Shown piece by piece: positions 43,101 through 54,900 of a stretch of 64,000 nt of DNA. Below the pieces are notes generated by a model. The model was not told the DNA's origin and searched no databases. It was given only the letters and a program-made list of their open reading frames with translations. The stretch lies in assembly GCA_023101725.1 (NCBI GenBank), contig JALJCO010012682.1, positions 1,736,001 through 1,800,000 of the forward strand. The letters run 5' to 3'. Made by a program: the position numbers and the translations under genes. Position 1 is the first letter of the stretch. Each line of letters opens with the position of its first letter. Source of the stretch: Atherinomorus stipes (taxonomy: Eukaryota; Chordata; Actinopteri; Atheriniformes; Atherinidae).

Positions 43101-46100
43101 TGTGTTTGGGCAGGTGCTAGCCAGAAGGAAAGAGGGATCTGGCAAGGTGAAGGTACTCTTACACTGGACACCTGAAGACATGTGAGTAGATTTCCCTGTT
43201 ATACTGTAAATTATGCTCGTTTTCTTTAATAAAAGACCTAGTTTCGGGGTTAGGCAATCAGTTATGGGTGTTAGGTTTAGGGTAAGGGGCTAGGGAATGC
43301 ATTATGTCCATGGATATACCCCACGGGGATATAAAAACAAACGTGTGTGTGTGTTTAATATACACACACACACCCACACCCTTATAATTATTCATACCCT
43401 GCAATTAAAGAAAAGGCTATATTCACAATTGTAATTCAAATAACAAGAAACTAAAATACAATTTTACAGTTTTAATTTCGTGAAATAAAATGTTGGTTTT
43501 TAATTATAGTTGAAAATAAAACAGAAAATCGTCCCAGACACATTATAGAACCTTTGCCATGAACAGTAGACCAACATACCTGTTAACAGGTGCAGACGTC
43601 TGGTTGTGCGTTATAGAAAACACCTGATTGCAGTGATTGCCTCAAAGTGTTGCTCAATAAATTTTAGCCAACGACTCCCATTATGCTTGTTTTATTATAA
43701 GTGTTTGTTTTTAATATTTCTGTTGAACCACAATTCAAAATCAATGTCATGATTTTCATAGAATTTATTACTTTTGTCAATTTCCACTTTTTTCACTGAC
43801 GGCGGTAGTGGGTATGAATAATTTTGAGGACATGTTATGTTGTCTACATCAGACAACATTTTGGAGTTTTTGAGGGGCCAAAGATCAAAGTTTAGACTGA
43901 AAGTTAAACACTGAAACTCCTGAACAGCCCCCCCACGTGCGTGCGCGCCGTTGTAGGTCCAAAACACGAACCTGGATTTCGCCTCGTCTGAAGGTGTTTG
44001 TGTAAAACTGTGCAGAAAGTGAGGGAGTTAAACTTCTAAACCCTTTATCTAAATCATTTTAGATCAGTAATCTAACTATTTGCCGTCATTGTAAATCTGG
44101 TCTCCTCTTGTACGTTTGTATACAAACAGACTGCAGTTTCATATTCGAAAGGTTTGGAGAGAAAACCATTTCATTCCTTGGCATTTTACCAAATTGGGTT
44201 GTGGCAAGCAAATATTTATTTATTTGCAGAAACAAAAACGCCTTATCAGGGTCTCTTCATCACTGTTGCAGTTCAGCACCGGACAGCGTCGAGTCAGTGA
44301 CTCTTAACACACGTTTCCTTACATGGAAAGTCTTGTCGGAATGGTGAGATGTTTGTGTCGGAATAGCGGGATGTCGAAATGCATGCATGTAACCGCCTCA
44401 AGGCTGCTGTCCAGAACATTCAGCGTTTCTTCCTTAGCTCACCTATCTGAGCTCCCTGGCTTTGCATTAGAAATAAGAAGATCTCCCCCCATCGTTTTTT
44501 TTTTTTTTTACCGGAACGATTGTGTGAAGGATTGTGGCAGTAAATTACACAGCACGATTGCACCATGTTTTCAACTTGTAAATCAAAAGAAAAGATAGCA
44601 CCATTGTGCATGCAGTCGGCGTAAACAAGCTTGACAGTTGACCGTGAGACCCACAGTGCATTGTGGTTTTCCCAGTTCCCGACATCACCCTTTCGAGCCC
44701 TATTGAGAAAGATAGCAAGATGTCTAAACAGATTAGAAATGAAATTTTCATCCAAATACTTTGCTCTTTCTGTTGCTGCACAATACATTATTGTTCTATG
44801 TTTTAATTTAAGCAATAAATGCGACTCACACAATATTGTGAGGTAAACTCTGGATGAATTTGCTCTTAGAGAATGTTCAGCTCAATGATACAGTTTCAAT
44901 CAGCCCTCACTTGATACATGACTCATCCCCAGGTTGAGCTCATGTCACTACTGGTGAACATTTGAACGACTAAAGCCCCAGCTCAGTTCAGCAATGGGGC
45001 AGGAGGGCAGGTTTGGCAGTGTGTTTCATATAAAGAGAATGACAGAACACAGCGATTCTCAGCAGGGTTCTTGCTCAAGGGAACCTCCCGCCATACATCC
45101 TCTCCTACACTTCCATTAAAGGACTTGACAGCATGTCCTCAGAAGATGATCAGAGAACAGAAAAGATGGCAAAGAAGTTGGAAAAATAAGAACAAGGTGG
45201 CAGGAACAGAGAAGGAAAATCATGGAAAAAAAAGAAAACAGTCAAAATAGACAAATTGTCTGAAAACTTAAGATGAAATAGCATAAAGATCAAAATCAGC
45301 ACAAGGCATCAAACTGGACAGTTCATGAAGTTAACTTCCAGTGAACTTACTGTAACTAAACTTGCATGTTTTCTGCTGTCTACCGTCTTCCGCTCCAACC
45401 CTTCCCCTTCGTCTTTTTCCCTTCCTCTGCAACTCTCTCCAATCCTCACCACACACGTGGGAGTTTAATCATCTGCCGAGAAAACTAATGGGAGAAGGGA
45501 GGAAAGAAGAGAAAGATGAAGTTTGATGATCAGGAAAGACTTCTCAGACGAATTCCAGAGAGAGACAAAGATGGAGATTGATGCAGGGACTCTAAGACAA
45601 ATAGAGGCAGAATGGATGAGGCAAAGAATCGTGCAGACAGAGATTTGAGCAAAGTAAGAAGTAGGAGTGGGAACACATGGCTGAGGAAGAGATAAATGAG
45701 TGGCAGAGGCCGAATAAAACCTGAGAGAATTAATGACCGAGAGAGAATTAACACACTGAGTCATACATTTGCTCTATAGAGGGGAGATCTGGCCATTAAT
45801 AAATATAATCAGGCCATTAAGAGGAAGAGAAGGAAATGCAGTGAGATGACTAAAACTGCCAGGGTGGGTTTGTTGTCTCCTCAAAGATGAAAAGTCATCC
45901 AGGAGATGAAAGTCTACAGTATGTTTATATTTCCACTGTGTTGTTCTACATTTTCTCTGCTGTGCAAGAAGTCCCTGATTTGTCAGCATCCCTCGTTTTG
46001 CAGAGGCGGGGGTCCCAGTAAAGGATTCGTCACAAGACCTACTAAAGGCAGCTTGCTTGCTTACTTGGGTCCGAAATGCAAGTTCAGTATAAATTAGACT

Positions 46101-49100
46101 ACAATTTATGTATCACTCTACAATTATAAATTACATTTTTATGCACAGACTGAGCAACAGGACTGTCGGCCACTTCACTTGCAGCCAGTATGTCAGTGAG
46201 GGGATACTGATTTAATTTGTGGCCAGTGAGCTCTAAGTGAGGTCAAGTTATTATAAAATTGAAACATCTCGAACAGAAAATAGAAAGTTCAGAAAGGAGG
46301 TTCAGCAACAGTCGCCTCTTGCAGCTCTAACCCCGGCTTTACATCTGGTCCGTGAGCGCAGCAGCGGGCTATGTGCCAGTGTTGTTTTCGTTAACGATGG
46401 CGATGACGAAATCATTTCGTTGACGCCCCTTTTTTTCATGACGATGACGACACGATGACGAGCTAAACATGTCTCTTTGATGACTAAAACATGACGGGAC
46501 GTGTGTAAATTTTCATTGACGAGACGAGACTGGACGAAAATGTGAATCTCTGGTCTGTCAGACGTTCATAATGCAGGAAATGTCTACCTATTCTGCATTA
46601 ATCTGTCTGTCAAAAGTTAAAAAGTAGTTGCATCCTTACTCGCATCCGCCCGAACCGAGACCCGCGAACCGCGGCCCTTCCTGTCAAACCTGACCCGCAT
46701 GTCGCACATTAATATCTTAAATTCACAGCAGTCTCTGTCATTTTGCCACGTTGGGGCTTTATCTATTTGATTCAGAGATTCCAGCATAAAAGATCATCAT
46801 TCCTGGTTGTAACAGTGTTCGCTGTTCCCATTACCAGCAGTGCCTCTGTCTCTGCCTGATCTGGAAACGATCCCAACGTTTGATGTTTAAAACGCGTCTG
46901 TCCAACGAAAAAGAAACATATTCTCACCGCCACCCGCCCGAACTACATAAATATCCGCCCACACCTTAACCATGATATTAATCTTTGTCATTTCTATCTG
47001 CTAAACAGCGTTTTTGCGGGTTACCGTCGGGTATCTGAACTGCTGAGGGACTCCGGTGAACACATCTGCTTGGCTGCGCCGTTCAAACGGTGGGAAGTTC
47101 GTCTCTTTTCAGAGAGCCGGCCTTTTTGATTCGGTTCCCAAAGAGTCGGCTCTTTTGAGTCGGTTCCTAAAGAGCCGGCTGTTTCGACTCCCAAATGGTT
47201 TGTAATTTAAGATATTTGTAGCCCTATATTTTACCTTAATTTTGCAATAAATTGATGGCTTGTGTGTCAAAAACGTTTTTGCATTCAGTAATTTTATGAG
47301 AAGCTTAAAAATTTATTCTATCTTCAAACTTTTTTATTTGACAGGGACAGTACATATTAATGAACATATAGCAACATGTTGAATTGTCATTAGTAAGCTA
47401 ATTAGCATCAGCAGTCCCTTGGCAGGTAAAGAAAAGATACACAATATAATAAAACAACAAAATTAAACTTTCAGGTGCCACATGATTATAATACAAGACA
47501 ACGCAACTCACTCCCCTCACCATTAACTGCTGTCTTCACTTGCAATGGAACATAGTCTCTTTCTGTTTTCATATACAAACCTATATGCTCAAATGTAACC
47601 GGCAGCATGGTCTCCTTGTGGCCAGTTATTCTTTTTTTTTTTTTTTAGATATAGCCTACCTGACAAAAACTACACTAAAACGTTTTTAATTTCGTCGACT
47701 AAAACTAGACTAAAACCTTTTCGATTTTCGTCGACTAAAACTATCAGATACAGAAATGACTAAAATATGACTAAAACTAATAAGCATTTTCGTCAGAAAG
47801 ACTAAGACTAAGACTAAAACTCAGATAGCTGCCAAAAACAACACTGCTATGTGCACCGGATCGCACCCATGTAGTCAATGGTTTGAAATATATATCGAGT
47901 GCAGCACGTGAGCGGTCCGTTGTCGCTCTGGCACGTCGCGCTGCTGCGCTACAATTACGCGCCAGCTCCATTTTTGACGAAGCACACACGGACACCGTGC
48001 CAATTTCAGTAGTTCAGATCGGACCGGACAGGAAATCAGACACAGATTCAGTGTAAAACATCCGGTAACTTCCTGAACAAAAGCCACTGTGCAGCTTTTA
48101 AACTGCTGAACTACCTGAACATGACAGCATCTCCGTTTCCACAAGGTTTCAGTGAAATAAGAAACCATGACACAAAATGTGGACAAAATTAACCATTTGG
48201 ATGAGAATCAGAGGCGATCTTGCAGTCCTCCCGTGATGTCACGGATCTAGCAACAGCTGTGCACTCACGGGCGCACAGTGAACGGTGTAAATGCTGGTGC
48301 CGTTGAGGTCGCAGCAAAGCTGTTGCGCACTCTGCGCTTACGGACCAGGTTTAAAGCTGGAGTAATGGTAAGACATGCAGTCAGTTCACTTAATGGTGTC
48401 TGCCTTGGCTTCGTTATTACACTACAGTATGTGGAATGTTTGGGTCGTCTGAATTTGTCAAATTAGAGTTTCAGCGTTCACATTTTTGTGTGCGTCGTAC
48501 AAGAGAGATAGAAGGATGACAGAGGTGGTCTAGCTACGTGGTCTACATGTCTGCTTTTTTATCCAGTTGGGACGCTCAGTACACGTATGTATTAAAGGAG
48601 ATTTTGCAGAATGTTACGCTGTGTTGGCTGAGAAAAAACTCATTAAACATTTACATCATATATTGCACCTCTTGGCCTCCAGTAGTTTTCAATGAATGTG
48701 TTGCTTTTGTTAGACGTCTTTGACACCATTAACTAGATCAAATGACTGTTATTTGTACTTATACTAATAGGCGACACAGCATTTACAGCTCTTTATTTAT
48801 TTCCACTGCGTGGCTTTCTCTATTGGTCCTTTAATTCTGCTGCTCAGAACCTTCATCTCTCAACTGTTAAAGTTTCTCTTCTCCATCTTTAATGCCATTT
48901 TTCTGAATGAACACCTGACAAGCACAGGAAGTTGTAGCCTTATATGGAATTATTGGGGCAGTAATTATGCAGATTTGCAATACGCACAGGTGGAATGCAT
49001 CATGCTTATGAGGATCATCTATGCGGTCATCTGAAGTTAAGAACTTTAGTTGAATCTGACCTGGCGCTGTAACTCAAAGGGCAATAACAAATCACAATCA

Positions 49101-49386
49101 TGCATCTATTCTGAGGTAGTCAGTGGCACCAGGAAGGATTTTATACCCCGGACGATCCCCCATTTGTTACAGCCCACAAAGGGGTGTTACGTGCCAGCAA
49201 CCAAAGAAAGACGACATGACTAAAAAATGGTTGAAACTGTAATTTGACTGGTGGGAAAAGGATATCAGCTGCTTTTACCTGTTGGCTAGGAAGGGTCAGA
49301 TGGTTGTGCCAGACAAATGAAATGAACATAACTCCTAACGAGCCACAATATAAAAAAAAAAGGGGGGAAAAAGGGGGGGGGGGTTT

Positions 49387-49424
<38 letters not shown>

Positions 49425-50931
49425 GGGGGGGGGGGGGGGGAGGGGGGGGTTTAGATTGTTAATAAAACCCCCGGGAAAAAGAAAAAAAAAAAAAAAAAAA
49501 CCAGGCACATTAGAAAAAAAACGGAAAAAAAAACGAAGGGGGAAGGCCGGGCCTACCCCCACCGAAATTAAAGCTAAAACGGTCAAATCAAAACAACAAA
49601 AGACCTACCTTAACTTATCTAAAAAGTGGTACCAAAAATACAGAGCAGGGCTCAAACCGCTTAAACTAGCTTTTTTTTAAAACCGGCGCATACTTTCAAA
49701 CTATGGGCAAGAATGTATAGGGTACCCCAAATAACTTGTGATGTGCCTGATGAACTGAGACTCCGAAGCGCGTGTCGAGAAAAAGGGGGTGTTCCTAACG
49801 AAGCTTCGTTTCAGAGCTTGTGTTGTTAGCAGAGGAATCACGTGACCAACGCAAAACAAGGCCTCGGTTTGTGCAGATGACGTAACATGTTGGTCTGTGT
49901 TTCGCATCTGCACAAGAAACATTCAGAAGTGGCTAGATTGAAGTTGACAGATAATTTATCCGAACTGAAGATACAAAGACAGAATGATCCGCTGACATAC
50001 GGCCACAGAAATCAACAGTATTATCAGCTTTGCCCTGCATCACCTGCCCATTATTTGAAGATTATTAAGTTGCCAAACTGAAGACTGAAGACGCTCCTCT
50101 TCCTCAATAAACAGATTTCAGCCCCATGTCACCTCATATGTGGAGTTCCATAAGCACTGCACTCAACACATAAGTAATTCTCCCGATCACAACAGTTCAT
50201 TCATGCCAAATATAGAATGATACGACATGGCGGAATGCCGTGGGTTTGTGTCAGATAGATCATGTGCTCTGATGTTCAATGTATTTCCATAGTACAGTGG
50301 TTAGCAGAATTGCCCTTTACTCTGGAGTCTGTGGTTCAAATCCCGCCCGTTCTTTCATATTTTGAAACATTTTATTTTCAGAGCATACCTATTATAAGTT
50401 AAATACTTAAAGGTACGGATAATCTACATTGTATTTGTTGGATGCGGATAATTTATTAGATAAATCCTTTATTTCCTGTTCATGGGCACTACTGAGATGG
50501 ATTGAGTTGTTTGGGCTGCTGTGGACCCATTTGGACACTAGATGTCACTAAAGAGGAATATGAATGAAACTCCGAGTACTGAACCTTTTCCCGAAACAAT
50601 TGGCTGGAAAGCCTCAGTGCTTCATGAAGCTTCATTTAGCCATCACTACAAATAACTAGTCCACAAGACCTCCCACCACATACCTGATATTGGCAGCATC
50701 TACAGCCAGTCACTGAGACCAAACAGTGCAGAAGATCGGTTTGTATGAAGAGAGCAGCCTTCTGAGGGGGTTCACTGAGCTGCCTTTAAAGCAGGGCTCC
50801 GGCTCCTACAGTAGGTGTAACTCATTGAAGCAATCAAAAGGAGCCAATCGGAACAAGACTGCAGCCACTCCCTAATCAGCCCTCATCAGGCAATTGACAA
50901 GGGAAAAAAATAAAAAAAATAAAAAAAAAAC

Positions 50932-51015
<84 letters not shown>

Positions 51016-51890
51016 CTTTATTGATCCCCGAGGGGAAATTCATGTTCAAAAGGGCAGAGAGCCTGCACGTAACAAGGCCCAATGCATTTATCATTTTATT
51101 TGATGAATTTGATTTTCTCCTTCAGTATAATATATATTTATCCTGTATGAAACAGACGAAGCCATCACTCAGATTTCTTACTCTCATACTTTCCCATGTA
51201 TGTAGATTCATATGAATAAGGACATTACAGGGAGGTGAGTGAGGTCACCTCGTGAAACCATTACTGTAGAGTTGCACTGATGAGTGGCTGGGTTGTCCTA
51301 ACTCCTTACAGATTTTCTTTAACATCTTGCCTTGGCCTTTATGATGCTTTCCTTCAAGGTTGAGGGAAGGTTTTGTTTTCAGTCATAACCTCAAACTTGG
51401 CATAATGCTCTGACAGGTGATAGTGGTCATTTAGTTAGCAATCAATGGTTGGAACTTTTAACACTGAAGTCAACAATGAAGGCTGTTTTACATAATTGTG
51501 TGTGTTTGTGTGTCAATGATTAGCTGTATGAAAGTGGGAAGCCATGTATATTAATGCTGGAGCAAAGCATTCACATTCTGACTGACATTCATTAACTCCA
51601 TTTAGATTAATGAGTAACTGATTAACATGAGCCATTCTAAACATGGTTCATCCGTGGTTCAGTGAGAGAGAGGAAGAGGAGTCGGAGAGCTGGAGATACA
51701 GAGCTGTAATTGCTCTCTAATCTTTGATGGATGGGTGAATGGATTCCCTGCATACTGCTGACTGCTTTAGGATAACAAACACTAGAATACACAATCACTG
51801 ACAAGGAGTGTGTCAACAAGCCACCAAACACACTACACAACTTGGGTTTATCTATGGAACATTTGTAAGTTTATTTGTTAATATGTTTAT

Positions 51891-51926
<36 letters not shown>

Positions 51927-54900
51927 AGATTTTTTTTCTATTCAAGTGTCCTCAGACATTTAAAGTGAAGTACACAGTAAGGGTGTAAATCTGAAACACC
52001 TCAGGATTAGGTTACAATTTAGAGCAATTATGAAGCCATTATCAATTGATACATCTTTTCATTCTCCTATATGCAGTATACCCAGTTAACCAGAAGGTTC
52101 CATTTCCCAGCATTGCATTAGAACCATAAGGGAGGAAAAAGTGTCCGTAACAATATACTGTACATATATGTGTGAAATTACTGCATTACTCTGATGATGA
52201 TGATCTGAATCACTAACAATAATAACAGAATTCTAACCAACAACCTTCTGTCACAGTAAGTGCAGTAGGCTCATATTGTTCATTGCTCATACTTGGAGCA
52301 CTTGGAAAGTTATCTGCTAATCATCTGTGACAAACTTATAGTGGCATAAGATTCTGTTGCAAACTTGACTTCCTGAAATGATTTTACGACTTAAACGCGC
52401 GATACCTGATTTCACCCATTTTCGAACCATGAGCGAGGTGAGCAGTTTAATTTGAACTGTAAGCCCCGCCCCTAGGTGTTTCTCCCAATGAGAAATGCTC
52501 TTACTCTCCCTCCCACTTGACTTGCATGAAAAAACATGAACGTCTCATACTCGTGCACAAGGAAATGAGGAAACTTGCATCTTCCATTGAATTTCTTTTT
52601 TTGGTTGCAGTAAACGGCTGTGAATCAGCTAAATGACATTTTCTGTCACTTAATTCATAAACTAGTAGTTTACCATAACTACAGTCATGTACACAGATGC
52701 ACAATTATGATGTGTTATGATGTTATAGGCGACATTACAACATGGCAACCTAAGAAAGTATCTAACCGGCCACTGCAAGTGAAGGTGATGTAAAGCTTGG
52801 TAGTGCCAGCAGCCGAGGCGAACACGAACTTTATTCCTTCTTTGGTCTCTCCTTTGTTTCAAGTCTCTTCTCCTCCTCAGTTTTGATGCTTTCAGGCCGT
52901 TTTGCTGTATGAACAGTGACAGCCAGCGCGACTTTCCCATTTGTGGACACCATGTGGTTCTGTTTACAAGAGCTGCCGTGCACGCGCTAGGGGAGGGTGC
53001 TCCTCGTTAGGAAACGCTGTTAGTGGCTGATTGGAAACCAGAACTTCTGTTGAATGAACTCCATTGGCAGAGAAAAGCATCACAACAGCATGAGAAATCT
53101 AAACTAAAAAGGTGTGGATTCATGCATTTGTGCAATCAGTCATTTATTTTCATGAAATTACCTCTTTTACCACATATCATACTGTGTAGAAAGCATTTTT
53201 CTTAGAGAGATTAAAATAAAATCAGGTACAGGGCCTTTAACTTTTGGTGTCATTTTGAAGTGTCTGGATCAATGTTATTAAAACATTTTTTATATGGCTC
53301 TGGTTCTAAAAGTTGCTATAGTTATAATAACTAATAGGTTTGAAATGGCTGACTCCCCAATCGTGCAGTCTTTCGGGGAGAAGGGTTTGTGTTGTTCCAG
53401 TCACATGTTTTAAAACTATAACAGGGATACAACACCCACAGAATGATGTCCCTTTATTTTCTACTCACCCTTATACTGAGCAAGACTGTGGAGCACTTTT
53501 CAAATTTCTCAAATGCAGCTGGAGATGTTCACGACACTACGGAAGCTGTGGCAGACGAGATTTCTTTCTTTCTTTCGTTTGTCCGGCCGTCTGTCTGTCT
53601 GTCTAATCCATAGCCAGCCCCCCTTGTGTTTGTCCGCAGCTCCGGCACTCTTACCACAATGTAAACAGCAAATTTCTTCTTCTACGCTTGCATTGTTGAC
53701 AGAGAAGGCGCTGAATGCTGCAGCTTCCATATTGTCATGAACCCGCATGAATGCACAAATAGGAAGTGTGACATTCTACTTTTTAGGCTATAGAAATATA
53801 CTAAATGATGTCATTTTGAGTAAATTATGGATGCTACCCACTCAGGACACTTGGATTACATTGGAAGAGCAGTATGGAGGAATATTGCCAAGTGTTCGTG
53901 GACTTTTATGGATCTTTTTGTGTTAAGTGCCGGTGACCTCCATTATATGAAATTTGGTGGATAACAAAAACCTCCCAATCTCTGTCTGCATTTGAGATGT
54001 TAAAAAAGTGCTCCACGGTCTTGCTCAGCATGAGGGTGAGTAGAAAATGAAGGCACATCCTTCTGTGAGTGTTGTATTGTTTTAATGTAGATAATACATG
54101 TTGTAATTAAATGTTTTGTCAGTTAATTGGGGATTCTAAATTGAGCATCATGGGTCAACCAGTTATAGAGCGGCTATGAAAAGCAGGATCTGCCGTGAAA
54201 TTCTGCACTCAAAATATAGTCGGACAAAAAAGTAAGTCACGTTGAATGCTGCAGGTAGTTGCAGGTATCAGGCAGGTACAGTAAAAAGCAGCGTGATCAG
54301 CAGTCGCTTTGGCACCCAAATACATATTAGCATACTTTCAAACTTTTTTGTCTTAATAGGAATGTATATTAACTACATCAACATGCAACCCCATGTTTCT
54401 TAACTATTTTCGCTCCTCAGTAAGAATTTGCTCACACATTGACTTATCACATTATTTATTTTAGAGTAAGTGCTGCCCACCCAAAACACATTTCTTACTT
54501 GTAGTCAGTCGTAAGCAATTTTCTTTATTGCTCTAGAGACTGCATATCGCTGTCATCCATGATCCAACTTGAGCCTGTTCGGCAGAATCATCATGTTTAT
54601 CAGAGCACTGAACTCCTGCAGTCATTCCTGCTGAGTTCCATACATCCATTTAATATTTGAGCAATTTAATGTACATTTTGCTTCTTTGTGATGAGCATAT
54701 TGCTCCTGCCAACACTGAGCCACAAGGCCTACAGCCTGCTATCAGTTCCTGGTTAAAGACAGGCAGACGCCACTAACGGCTCTCCCTGCATAGTTGTAAC
54801 TCACTATATACATTTCTGGTTCCTACAACAGCCTCCTGGAAAAAATAAAACACACATATTTGTCTTAAGTGTGACTGAATGGATTTTTTGTTTCTTTTAA

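Larger units (their letters stand above)
38134..43113. other. aebp2 intron 5
   Basis: A 4.98-kb intron. It contains a TA-flanked element (39167-39690), an AG microsatellite (40301-40322) and a short retroposon tail (42747-42837). Otherwise it is plain; open frames near 40195-40847 are in repeat-free DNA but show no family and no exon borders. Confidence 0.55.
46336..48357. mobile_element. Outer inverted-repeat element hosting the hAT copy
   Basis: 46336-46361 and the reverse complement of 48332-48357 agree at about 22 of 26 bases (gctttaMaYctggtccgtRagcgcag). Without the hAT insertion the unit would be about 0.55 kb. Target duplications were not found, so this is a tentative DNA element. Confidence 0.45.

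Noticed and set aside
49244..49586. Gly-rich (+) and Pro-rich (-) open frames
   Set aside because: They come from the G/C homopolymer block and have no start context, family or exon borders.
50283..50360. A working tRNA gene
   Set aside because: A and B boxes are present but the flanks do not form an acceptor stem, and the anticodon arm is poor.
50932..51014. Regular 4-bp repeats that might suggest an array
   Set aside because: Plain GATA microsatellite at a retroposon tail; no spacers, so not a CRISPR array.
53509..53748. Overlapping open frames on both strands
   Set aside because: They lie in the loop and arm of the foldback element and include a CTGT microsatellite; chance frames.
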